Assembly (NCBI RefSeq): GCF_015767275.1
Contig: NZ_JADWMY010000007.1
Coordinates: forward strand, 1 to 64,000
DNA: 64,000 bases
Origin: Herbaspirillum sp. AP02
Lineage (GTDB): Bacteria > Pseudomonadota > Gammaproteobacteria > Burkholderiales > Burkholderiaceae_D
Direction of reading: 5' to 3'
The notes below the pieces were generated by a model that saw only the letters and a list, made by a program, of their open reading frames with translations, was not told the DNA's origin and searched no databases. This document shows, in pieces, positions 1-7,576 of the stretch (position 1 is its first letter; every line of letters starts with the position of its first letter). The translations under genes were made by a program, and so were the position numbers.

Positions 1-147
1 AAACAGATGTTCCTGGACCTGAAAGAGCTGGGATATGAGGGGTCGTATGACCGCGTAGCTGCCTTCGGAAGGCAGTGGAAAGTGGGTCAGATGGCGAGGG
101 TCAATTCTGCGAGCAAATCAACAGCCTTCGTTCCCACCCCCACTTGA
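1..147 (+). pseudogene. IS21-family IstA transposase fragment
   Basis: The frame open from base 1 encodes 48 residues and stops at 145-147. Its GYEGSYDRVAAF...QWK stretch followed by STAFVP matches the part of IS21-type IstA transposases just before the catalytic core. In intact IstA the FVP is followed by a GEAxQFDWS block. Here homology ends at about base 135 and the frame stops four codons later, so the gene is cut off at its 3' side. It also continues off the left edge. The break coincides with the start of recombinase-like coding sequence in another frame. The family call is by recognition of the motif; ISL3-type transposases share a similar helix-turn-helix, so the family is likely but not certain. 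Confidence 0.6.
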
Positions 148-340
148 TTTCCCAATAACAGAGGACGAGGATGGAAATACCCTTTCTTGCTGGGGCGACC
201 TCTGCTGGGATTGGACAACAATACACGGCTGCAAATTTCGAACACACTTCAACCGGGCGATCTACGGCTCAAGCGGAGGGGTACGTACTCATCCGATCGG
301 AAAGGAAAATGAGTGGGATCTTCGGTTACTCGTAACGGTA

Positions 341-2134
341 TTGATTTACGGCCCTAACGGCTACACCAGTATGAGCACGCTGAAAAATGACTTCGGTATA
401 TTACGTCGCCTGGTCGTGTTATGTGAAAAGAACACAATTCGCGTTCGAGATTTATCTCGGTTTCCTTTGATCATAAACACCATTCCCACAATTGCCGCCA
501 CAGAACTTCAAAGAGAACGCCTCATACTTATTCTAGACAGATTGCTCCAATCCAAAGACCAGCTCGGATTTCACATCCTCGACGGCAGAGGAATCGCCAA
601 ACTTGCAGAACTCTTCGCAACTAGCAATTCCAAATCGGAAGATGAAGACAGTGAGCAAGTTGCATACATTCCTCCTCGCATTTATCTGTACACCTTAAAT
701 CGTCAACGAGAGTGCATTGACGACTTTCTCGCTAATAAAGGCAAGATCGCAAAGTGCTTCCAATTCTGCCTAGATTCATACATACATAACTACGGCACAC
801 TCAAGGATGCAATAGAAAAGCCCAAACGAATTCCCCTGCCATTCTCTTATCCGGGGCAAAGATATTACGAAAGAGCATTACGCACTGGAACATATCAAGG
901 CTCTTTCCGAGAAACTGCACGGAAGTTCGAGATTGAAGAGTTGCTCGAAAAATGGATTTCATCTGATTCTGAGCAAGAGACTCTTACAGTCAATATGTTC
1001 AGTAGCTATCTGAGTTTGATAAATTCAGTCTGCTTACCGTACCTTGGAGCCTTCACATTTCAGCGAAAAGAAGAAATAGGCTCCTTGAGAGCTGATTGCC
1101 TCATTTGGGAGCAAGACCCTATTGTTGGACCGATCCCACTTATCTGCGGAGAAACCACAAAAACCGATCCAGATAGCGATGCACGCTGGCCGACAAGCCC
1201 GCATGTCGTAGTAGCTGTAGAGGCCGCTAAAGCCGTAGCGCACATGCGATTGACATGCGTTTTAGATAAAGCATCAAAATCAGCAAAATCCTACCTAAGC
1301 AATCCACATCTGTTCTTCCATCCCACCGAGCCTTGGTCTGCATCCAGGAATAAAGGGAAAATATCTGAAGCCCGGAACACAGTCGAGCCCTATGCTGATG
1401 TTGTGAATCAGTATAAAAAATTGTTCGATAGAGAAGTTCTGAGGATCACTGAAGCCGATCTCACTCTCGCAAAAATGTTCACCCCAAACTTACACAAAAA
1501 AGGGGCTTTTGCGATCGGCAAGATCTGGCCCCTTAGTTACCATCAGCTTCGACGCACAGGCGGCATCAACATGTTTGCAAGTGGCCTTGTTTCCGATACG
1601 TCTGTTCAAGTGATCCTCAAGCATCTCACCATCTTTCAGACCAGATACTACGGCAAGCATTTTTCAAGTGCGCGTATCAATCAATCACGTCAGCAAATGG
1701 TGGTCTCAGCTGCGTACCTAGTACTTGCGAAACAAATTCAGGCCTCGGTTGAGGCGCGTTATATTTCCGCATCTGGGGCGGAGACTGAGCAAGACAAGGA
1801 CGTTCATCTCATTTACAAGAATGACTATAAAAAGCTCGAGGCAGCTGCTCGAAAAGGCGAAGTCGCATTCCGATCTACGACGCTTGGCGGTTGCACCAAG
1901 AGATCAGAGTGCGACTATGGTGGGATTGAGTCAATAGCTCGCTGTGTCGGCGGCGATGGAAAAAAGCCATGCGAGTCCGCAAAGTTAGATCAAGCAAAAA
2001 GGGCATTTGTAATACCGCTACTTGCTAGCTTTGAAGACCAGGTAAAAGAAGTGGCGCCCGACACCAAGCGTCATAAGGCGCTCCAAATGGAAATCAACGG
2101 ACTGAGGACATATCTTGAACTCACCGCAATTTGA
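341..2134 (+). CDS. Large tyrosine recombinase / integrase (5' end probably lost)
   Basis: Phage-integrase-fold DNA strand-exchange enzyme, 597 residues from the first usable start (TTG at 341). The C-terminal half shows the catalytic set: Arg in FQRKEEIGSLR, HQLRR (HxxR, about residues 401-404), LKHLTIF, and the nucleophile in RYYGKHF (Tyr 436 or 437). A Cys-rich segment follows (GGCTKRSEC ... RCVGGDGKKPC). The frame is open upstream back to base 59 and reads like genuine N-terminal sequence (EDEDGNTLSCWGD, CWDWTTIHGCKF), but it contains no ATG, GTG or TTG before 341. The native start therefore seems to have been removed by the junction with the istA fragment near 135. The size and the small coupled partner resemble TnpB of Tn554-like elements (inference). 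Codon use is AT-rich, unlike the chromosome to the right. It may be inactive. Confidence 0.75.
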   Translation: MIYGPNGYTSMSTLKNDFGILRRLVVLCEKNTIRVRDLSRFPLIINTIPTIAATELQRERLILILDRLLQSKDQLGFHILDGRGIAKLAELFATSNSKSEDEDSEQVAYIPPRIYLYTLNRQRECIDDFLANKGKIAKCFQFCLDSYIHNYGTLKDAIEKPKRIPLPFSYPGQRYYERALRTGTYQGSFRETARKFEIEELLEKWISSDSEQETLTVNMFSSYLSLINSVCLPYLGAFTFQRKEEIGSLRADCLIWEQDPIVGPIPLICGETTKTDPDSDARWPTSPHVVVAVEAAKAVAHMRLTCVLDKASKSAKSYLSNPHLFFHPTEPWSASRNKGKISEARNTVEPYADVVNQYKKLFDREVLRITEADLTLAKMFTPNLHKKGAFAIGKIWPLSYHQLRRTGGINMFASGLVSDTSVQVILKHLTIFQTRYYGKHFSSARINQSRQQMVVSAAYLVLAKQIQASVEARYISASGAETEQDKDVHLIYKNDYKKLEAAARKGEVAFRSTTLGGCTKRSECDYGGIESIARCVGGDGKKPCESAKLDQAKRAFVIPLLASFEDQVKEVAPDTKRHKALQMEINGLRTYLELTAI

Positions 2135-2573
2135 TCACCTGTTTCAGCCTGATCCGGAAGATGGTCCGGCAGCACAGATGTACCTCGAAGCCTTTAGGAG
2201 ACTTGTGCTTAAAACCCCACTAAATGTGGAGGTTGGAACGCTTGTTTCTCAGAACAACGTTGCAAAAGAGGCCGGGAAAGATCCATCTGCATTGAAATTG
2301 TCCAGGTTTCCTAGCGTTATCAAGAAGATCCAAACTTACCTGGAGCTCACAAACGAACTCGATTCAAAGAAGCGAATTCGTAACGCTAAAGTGAAGAAAG
2401 GGAAGTTGACGGCAATTGCAAAAATTGCAACTTTGGAGGCGCAGGCAATTGAAACTCAGTCAAAATTATTGAGTGTCGAACGGCGTTTAATCGAAGTCCT
2501 ACAAGAGAACGCCGAACTACAAGCAAAACTTGACGAGCTATTGCCACCGCCAGCACCATTCCGTTCGCTTTAA
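2115..2573 (+). CDS. Small coiled-coil protein of recombinase element (TnpC-like)
   Basis: A 152-residue protein translationally coupled to the recombinase: its TTG start at 2115 overlaps the recombinase 3' end by 20 nt and has a GAGGA ribosome site at 2104-2108. The middle (QNNVAKEAGKDPSALKLSRF) looks like a small helix-turn-helix. The C-terminal third is a heptad-rich coiled coil (ETQSKLLSVERRLIEVLQ) ending in a proline-rich tail. Small proteins with this HTH plus coiled-coil plan (TnpC of Tn554, DUF6262-like) accompany large tyrosine recombinases and bias transposition. Assignment here is by position and architecture, not by clear sequence identity. Base composition matches the recombinase, so the two genes were probably acquired together. 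Confidence 0.6.
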   Translation: MNSPQFDHLFQPDPEDGPAAQMYLEAFRRLVLKTPLNVEVGTLVSQNNVAKEAGKDPSALKLSRFPSVIKKIQTYLELTNELDSKKRIRNAKVKKGKLTAIAKIATLEAQAIETQSKLLSVERRLIEVLQENAELQAKLDELLPPPAPFRSL

Positions 2574-2581
2574 AAAACTCC

Positions 2582-2689
2582 CCATGGACATCCCTCTATT
2601 TTTCGAGAGGATTTTGGGAGCAGGACTATGGACATTAGCTAAATGCGCCTTTATCCACTAAAATCAAGCGTTTTAACCGATGTCCATGG
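2582..2689. repeat. 11-bp inverted repeat downstream of recombinase genes
   Basis: The sequence ccatggacatc at 2582-2592 is repeated in perfect inverted orientation as gatgtccatgg at 2679-2689, with a further partial direct copy (tatggacat) near 2628-2636. The pair lies immediately after the small coupled ORF, where the end or crossover site of a recombinase-encoded element would be expected. A role as element end is inference. Confidence 0.4.
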
Positions 2690-2787
2690 CCGGTTACTCG
2701 CGGGTGTCTTCTTAACGTCTAACTAATATCTGGCGGGCGGACAGGCTTTCCAGAAAACCGGAAAAGACGACGAAATCCAGGAAGCAC

Positions 2788-2820
2788 AACAAAGCCGCGA
2801 ATCACGCGGCTTTGTTATTT
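2788..2820 (+). terminator. Rho-independent terminator
   Basis: A perfect stem aaagccgcg (2791-2799) / cgcggcttt (2805-2813) with loop aatca is extended by aac/gtt on the flanks and followed by a T-rich tail (gttattt). It is the first strong terminator after the recombinase pair. It may alternatively belong to an ancestral chromosomal gene upstream of the island insertion. Confidence 0.7.
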
Positions 2821-3593
2821 CTGGATGGTGAGAGAAGTCACACGAACGGGCAGCGCAGCACCTTCCATAAATGAGGTAATTGCCGCCTTATTGGGGTAAT
2901 GACTACAAAAAATACCCCCATATGCGGTAGCATTACCCCATTATTTCGTACACGGATGCTGCTCAATGCAATCACTCTCGCCAGACTACCTCGCCGGGCT
3001 GCGCTTCTCCGATCGCAGAGCGGTTGCGGCGACCCACTGGCGGATGTAGCAAGCGGCTTGTTGCTACATCCCGCTGCGGAGCAAATGGTCGATGAAACTG
3101 TCGTTATCCAAGGCCATCCGATCCGGTTTGCTACTGTGGACCTTGCCGCAAAACCTGCCGAGATTCGAGCACAGCTGTTGAAGTACATTGACTTTCCTCT
3201 GTGACTCTCTTGACGTCGAATTCTCCAATATATCAACCGTGCTGGTCGCAGTAACAACCTAGCGATAGGTTCTCTGTTCGGTCTTGTGGTTGTGGCTGAG
3301 GTCGACGTAGCGTGCCACGCGCAGTTATCGCCTACAGTCACGGCGTCCTTAGCGAGTTCTCGCCGCGGACATCAACCGCAGTAGCCTTGGTGCCCGGTTC
3401 TACAACGTGCTGTCAGGTTTCGTGTCAAGTGAGATGGCAGGCTTCCGGCCTTCGACGTAGATGCCATCGCGAAATTTTCGCATCGACAAGCGTGTATGCT
3501 TTCTTGCTACAGCGAGGAAGAGCCAAAGTGAGATTGCATATGATGAAAGGACTTCCTTTGGTAGTTTAGAAAGGGCCATCTCTCTTTTTATGG

Positions 3594-4394
3594 TTACCCC
3601 CTCCCCACCCCCAGATAACTCTCCACAATCCGCCCATCCGCCCCCAGCACCGCCGCTGCCCCTTCGCAGGCAATCTCCCCCATCTCCAGCACATAGCCAT
3701 AATCAGCCACCTGCAAGGCCGCCCGCGCATTCTGTTCCACCAGCAAGGTCGCCACGCCGGTACTGCGCAGTTGGCTGATGATGGCAAGAATCTCGCGCGT
3801 CACCAATGGTGCCAGGCCCAGGCTGGGCTCATCCAGCATCAACACCTGCGGCTTGGCCATCAATGCACGGCCTACCGCGAGCATCTGGCGTTCTCCGCCG
3901 GAGAGCGTGCCGGCGGCCTGCCTGCGACGTTCCTTCAGGCGCGGGAACAGGGCGTACACGAAATCCTGCTGATCCAGATAGCCCGCTTCACCATGGCGAC
4001 GACGCTTGTAGGCTCCCAGCAGCAGGTTGTCTTCCACCGTCATGCTGGCAAACAGTTCGCGCTTTTCCGGCACCAGCGAGAGGCCGCGTGCGACGCGCTC
4101 TTCGATCTCCATCCGTCCCACATCCTCGCCCTGGAAGACGATCCTGCCACTGGCCGTGGCGCCCGTGGGCAGCGCGCCCATCATGGCGTTGAGCAGAGTG
4201 GACTTGCCGGCGCCGTTGGGGCCGATGACGGTGACGATCTGGCCGGCCCGCAGGGACAGCGTGGCATTGGTCAGCGCGGCGACCTTGCCGTAGCGGGCCG
4301 AGAGGCCACTGACCTCCAGCAGGACCGGGGCAACGGCAGTGCGTACTTCGGCCTGCTCCTGCAGCGGCAGACTCATGGTGGCGGCGGTCATCAT
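3594..4394 (-). CDS. livF: Branched-chain amino acid-type ABC transporter ATPase LivF
   Basis: Second ATPase of a HAAT-family (Liv-type) importer, 266 residues, cytoplasmic, pairing with the LivG module to power uptake. Walker A is GPNGAGKSTLLN, the signature is LSGGERQMLAVGRAL and Walker B is VLMLDEPSLGLA, all with LivF-type spacing. The start ATG at 4394 overlaps the stop of the upstream livMG gene in an ATGA tetranucleotide, so the two are translationally coupled. It is last in the order livH-livMG-livF, and no binding protein gene follows. The substrate is not evident from sequence. The ancestral position downstream of paaZ suggests an aromatic acid such as phenylacetate rather than leucine (inference). 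Confidence 0.9.
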   Translation of the reverse strand: MMTAATMSLPLQEQAEVRTAVAPVLLEVSGLSARYGKVAALTNATLSLRAGQIVTVIGPNGAGKSTLLNAMMGALPTGATASGRIVFQGEDVGRMEIEERVARGLSLVPEKRELFASMTVEDNLLLGAYKRRRHGEAGYLDQQDFVYALFPRLKERRRQAAGTLSGGERQMLAVGRALMAKPQVLMLDEPSLGLAPLVTREILAIISQLRSTGVATLLVEQNARAALQVADYGYVLEMGEIACEGAAAVLGADGRIVESYLGVGRG

Positions 4395-6199
4395 TGGGCT
4401 CCTCCGAGATAGGCTTCCAGCACGGCCGGGTGGACCTGTATCTGTACCGGCGTACCCTCGGCGATCTTGGTGCCGAATTCCATGACCACGATGTGGTCGG
4501 TCAATTGCATGACGAAGTCCATGTCATGCTCCACCAGCAACACCGCCATGCCTTCACCACGCAGCTTGTCCAGCAGGGCCGCCAGGGCTTGCTTCTCCTT
4601 CAGGCGCAGACCGGCGGCGGGTTCGTCCAGCAAGAGCAGCGCGGGGTCGCAGCAGAGTGCACGGGCGATTTCGAGGATGCGCTGCTGGCCCAGCGCCAAG
4701 CTGCCGGCAGGCCGGTCCAGCAGGTCGCCCAGGCCGACACGTTGCAGCTGGTGGCGGGCTTCCTGCAGGATGCGTGCTTCCTCGGACGCATTGGCGCGCA
4801 CCAGGCTGGCAAGGATGCCGCGCTGGGGGGCATGTTCACCACGACGGAAGGCCCCCATGGCAGCGTTCTCCAGCACGCTCATGCCCGGCACCAGGCGCAC
4901 ATGCTGGAAGGTGCGGGCGATGCCGCGGCTGCAGATTTCCCGTGACGACAATCCGGCCAATGATTGGCCACGGTATTCAAGCTTGCCGCTGGTGATCGAC
5001 AACACGCCGGTCACGAGGTTGAAGGTGGTCGACTTGCCGGCGCCGTTCGGTCCGATCAGGCCGACGATCTCGCCGGCCTTGACCGCGAAGCTGACATCGT
5101 TGACCGCCACCAGTCCACCGAACTGCTTGCGGGCGGATTCGACCTGCAGGATGATCTCGCCCCGCTGTGGCTTGGGCAACTGCGCCAGCGGTGCGCCACC
5201 GGTCGGCAATCTGCGCGCCCGGCGCTGGCCGAAGCGCGCCTGCAGGCGCGGCCACAGGCCTTCGTTGGCGAACTGCAGGAAGATCACCAGGGCAATGCCG
5301 AAGACGATGGCTTCGAAGTTGCCGCCGCTCCCCAAGATGCCAGGCAGCCACTCCTGCAGGAAGTTGCTCAACACCGCCAGCAATCCCGCGCCCAGCAAAG
5401 CGCCCCAGACATGGCCGGCACCGCCTACCACCACCATCAAGAGGTAGTCGATGCCGTATTTCAGTCCGAAGGGCGTGGGATTGACCGCCTGTTGCAGATG
5501 CGCGTAGAGCCAGCCAGAGATGCCGGCCAGCACGGCGGCATAGACGAAGATGACGATCTTCAGCCGGGCGGTATCCACGCCCATGGCCTCGGGCATGACG
5601 TAGCCATATTTGAGCGCCCGCACCGCGCGACCGGCGCGCGAGTCGAGGAAGTTGACGACCGAACCCAGCGCCAGGATCACCACGCCCCAGATCAACAGGT
5701 ACATCGAGCCACCGTTGCCGAATTCGAAGCTGCCGATGCTGATCGCAGGAATGCCATTGATGCCGTCATGCTTGCCCAGCATCTCCAGATTGCCGAACAG
5801 GTAGTACAGCGACAGCCCCCAGGCAATCGTGGACAAGGGAAGATAGTGACCGGAAATGCGCATGGTCAGCGCGCCGATCACCAGTGCCGAGCAGGCAGTC
5901 AGGCCGATGCCGGCCAGGAGGCCGACCCAGGGCGAGAGGCCGAATTGCGTGGTGAGATAGGCGGTGGTGTAGGCGCCGATCCCGACGAAGGCGGCCTGCC
6001 CGAACGAGATCAGGCCGGCCACGCCGGTCAGCAAGACCAGCCCCAGGGCGACGATGGCGTACAGGCCGACATAGGACAGCAGGGTAACCCAGAACGGCGG
6101 CAGGCCCAGCTGCGGCAGGGCCAGCACGATGGCGAAGAACAGCACCGGCCAGGCGGCGCGATGGGTCATGAAGGATGGCATGGATGGCATGGATGGCAT
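4391..6199 (-). CDS. Fused LivM permease - LivG ATPase of a Liv-type importer
   Basis: A single 602-residue protein joins two subunits usually made separately. Residues about 15-320 are a LivM-like membrane domain with about eight to ten hydrophobic segments and the loop GLISFGQAAFVGIGAY. After a short basic linker (ARFGQRRARRLP), residues about 345-600 are a LivG-like ATPase: Walker A GPNGAGKSTTFN, signature LALGQQRILEIARAL, Walker B LLLLDEPAAGL, switch His in LLVEHDMDFV. The start at 6199 has GAGG 8-9 nt upstream. The next in-frame ATGs lie in a 9-bp tandem repeat encoding MPSMPSMPS, with a further ATG at 6169, so the exact N-terminus is uncertain. Such permease/ATPase fusions are known in proteobacteria. 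Confidence 0.9.
   Translation of the reverse strand: MPSMPSMPSFMTHRAAWPVLFFAIVLALPQLGLPPFWVTLLSYVGLYAIVALGLVLLTGVAGLISFGQAAFVGIGAYTTAYLTTQFGLSPWVGLLAGIGLTACSALVIGALTMRISGHYLPLSTIAWGLSLYYLFGNLEMLGKHDGINGIPAISIGSFEFGNGGSMYLLIWGVVILALGSVVNFLDSRAGRAVRALKYGYVMPEAMGVDTARLKIVIFVYAAVLAGISGWLYAHLQQAVNPTPFGLKYGIDYLLMVVVGGAGHVWGALLGAGLLAVLSNFLQEWLPGILGSGGNFEAIVFGIALVIFLQFANEGLWPRLQARFGQRRARRLPTGGAPLAQLPKPQRGEIILQVESARKQFGGLVAVNDVSFAVKAGEIVGLIGPNGAGKSTTFNLVTGVLSITSGKLEYRGQSLAGLSSREICSRGIARTFQHVRLVPGMSVLENAAMGAFRRGEHAPQRGILASLVRANASEEARILQEARHQLQRVGLGDLLDRPAGSLALGQQRILEIARALCCDPALLLLDEPAAGLRLKEKQALAALLDKLRGEGMAVLLVEHDMDFVMQLTDHIVVMEFGTKIAEGTPVQIQVHPAVLEAYLGGAQ
6173..6199. repeat. Three tandem 9-bp repeats at the livMG start
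   Basis: The unit ggatggcat occurs three times without change (6173-6181, 6182-6190, 6191-6199), giving three in-frame Met-Pro-Ser repeats on the minus strand. Each unit supplies an ATG. Because the unit is a multiple of three, slippage would change the number of start codons but not the frame. Confidence 0.85.
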
Positions 6200-6209
6200 G
6201 GTGGAGACC

Positions 6210-7262
6210 TCAGGCTTCTTCGTCGATGTGGTGACTGGTCAGCGACCGCCATAGCAGGATGGGCAGGATGACCGTGAAGACGATCAATTCCTTGAACGAG
6301 CTGGCCCAGAACGAGGAAAAGCTCTCCACCAGGCCCACCGAGACCGCACCCAGTGCCGCCAGCGGATAGCTGGCCAGTCCGCCGAAGATGGCGCCGACGA
6401 AGCCTTTCAGGGCGATGATGAAACCCGATTCGTAATTGACGATGGTGAAGGGCGCAATCAGGATGCCGCACAGCGCACCGATGCCGGCCGCCATCGCAAA
6501 GGACAGCTTGCCGGCCTGGTTGATACCCACGCCCACCAGCCTGGCGCCGAGCCGGTTGACGGCGGTGGCACGCAAGGCCTTGCCGGTGAGCGTACGTTCG
6601 AAGAAGAGATAGATCACCGCGATCAGCGCCGCCACCGTCACCAGCACGATCACGCTCTGCCCCGACACGGGACTCTCGCCCAGGTTGAACTGCAGATCGG
6701 TGAAGGGCCGGGTGTTGCTGCCTTCCGGCCCGAACATCAACAGCCCCAGCCCGACCATGGCCAGGTGTACACCCAGCGACACGATCAGCAGCACCAGCAC
6801 GCTGGAATGCGCCAGCGGCTGGTAGGCCACGCGATAGATCATCGGCCCCATCGGCACGACGATGAGCAATGCCAGTACGATCTGCAGCGGCATGGCCAGT
6901 GTCTGTAGGGCGACGTAACGGGTGATCCCGACCACCAGCAGCGGCACCAGTACGTGCGTGGCCAGCATCCACGGCCAGCGTCGCCGCAGGCGGGCGCGCG
7001 ACTGCGGCAGACGCAACGCGCTGCCGGCCTCCACCACCAGCGTCACGCAGCCCAGCGCCAGCAATAGCACGGCGCTGCCGGGAGCCTGGCCGTTCTGGAT
7101 CGCCGCCAGTGTCAAGGCGCCGAAGGCGACGAATTCGCCCTGCGGCAGGAAGATCACCCGCGTCACCGAAAACACCAGCACCAGCGCCAGCGACAACAGC
7201 GCATAGATGGCGCCGGTGGTGATGCCGTCCTGCACCAGCACGGTCAATATGCTTGCATCCAT
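6210..7262 (-). CDS. livH: Liv-type ABC transporter permease LivH
   Basis: First gene of the livH-livMG-livF operon: a 350-residue inner-membrane permease with about eight hydrophobic helices and the LivH-type N-terminus ([20 protein letters not shown]), [13 protein letters not shown], and the conserved C-terminal [20 protein letters not shown]. It has an extra hydrophilic stretch ([15 protein letters not shown]) between helices 3 and 4 that makes it longer than typical 290-310-residue LivH proteins. The ribosome site GGAGGAGA sits just before the ATG at 7262. The stop lies 10 nt before livMG. The 7263-7399 leader holds an AT-rich tract (7340-7361) that could carry its promoter. Confidence 0.9.
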   Translation of the reverse strand: MDASILTVLVQDGITTGAIYALLSLALVLVFSVTRVIFLPQGEFVAFGALTLAAIQNGQAPGSAVLLLALGCVTLVVEAGSALRLPQSRARLRRRWPWMLATHVLVPLLVVGITRYVALQTLAMPLQIVLALLIVVPMGPMIYRVAYQPLAHSSVLVLLIVSLGVHLAMVGLGLLMFGPEGSNTRPFTDLQFNLGESPVSGQSVIVLVTVAALIAVIYLFFERTLTGKALRATAVNRLGARLVGVGINQAGKLSFAMAAGIGALCGILIAPFTIVNYESGFIIALKGFVGAIFGGLASYPLAALGAVSVGLVESFSSFWASSFKELIVFTVILPILLWRSLTSHHIDEEA

Positions 7263-7365
7263 TTGTCTCCTCCTGTTCTACCCGGCCGTCGCAGTTCACG
7301 CTGCGGCTGGCCGGGCAGGTCTCCGGCCCCGTCGAGCCGTTTATATTTTTTATATCTTTTATGCA

Positions 7366-7386
7366 ATCACCGATTGCGACGGTGAT
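7366..7386. other. Small stem-loop between livH and the paaZ remnant
   Basis: A 7-bp perfect inverted repeat, atcaccg (7366-7372) / cggtgat (7380-7386), lies just past the paaZ stop codon when read on the minus strand. It is followed there by an AT-rich rather than a pure T tract. It could be a weak terminator or an operator-like dyad upstream of livH. Its function is not established. Confidence 0.3.
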
Positions 7387-7399
7387 CGGGGCTGACCGA

Positions 7400-7574
7400 C
7401 TATGCGGCCACCCGTCGCTTGGCCACCAGGGTCAGGATGTCATAGGACGCGACCAGCTCGTCATCCTGATTGCTGACCTCCACATCCCAGGCCACCACAC
7501 CCTGGCCCTGGCCATTGACGTCCTTCTTGTTACGGTCGATCTTGCGCTTGCAGGTCAGGCGGGCGCGCAGGGTA
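7400..7574 (-). pseudogene. paaZ: 3' remnant of paaZ (oxepin-CoA hydrolase / aldehyde dehydrogenase)
   Basis: The minus strand ends in a frame reading [13 protein letters not shown] ... [18 protein letters not shown] ... [12 protein letters not shown], stop at 7400. This matches the extreme C-terminus of PaaZ, whose MaoC-like hydratase domain ends with the same LTCKRK ... GVV.WxVEVxNQ ... ILTLVA pattern. Only about 57 of roughly 680 residues remain. Homology stops at about 7572, two to five bases before the paaA start codon on the opposite strand, so all upstream parts of paaZ are gone. An intact paaZ would run rightward into what is now paaA, so the two cannot both be native here: this is a rearrangement breakpoint. 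The original order paaZ then livHMGF, same strand, is implied. Confidence 0.8.
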
Positions 7575-7576
7575 CC

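Larger units (their letters stand above)
2574..3593. other. About 1 kb without a convincing gene (island/chromosome boundary)
   Basis: Apart from the inverted repeat and terminator, no reading frame here has convincing family features, a good ribosome site or the codon bias of its neighbours. The best is a 101-codon plus-strand frame at 2899-3204, whose C-terminal part (VVIQGHPIRFATVDLAAKP) looks protein-like but was not recognised. A second protein-like scrap at 3353-3457 (DINRSSLGARFYNVLSGF) ends at a stop. Composition shifts to the high-GC host pattern at about 3590. It probably consists of decayed mobile-element DNA. Confidence 0.5.

Noticed and set aside
2899..3204. 101-codon plus-strand frame with a protein-like C-terminal half
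   Set aside because: No ribosome site and no recognised family; kept only as a note in the region description.
2838..3341. 167-codon minus-strand frame
   Set aside because: Low-complexity Ser/Arg-rich translation without ribosome site, codon bias or recognisable motif; overlaps another equally weak plus-strand frame.
3594..7262. Annotating the transporter as leucine/isoleucine/valine-specific
   Set aside because: The family also carries aromatic acids, amides and urea; the ancestral link to paaZ argues against assuming branched-chain amino acids.
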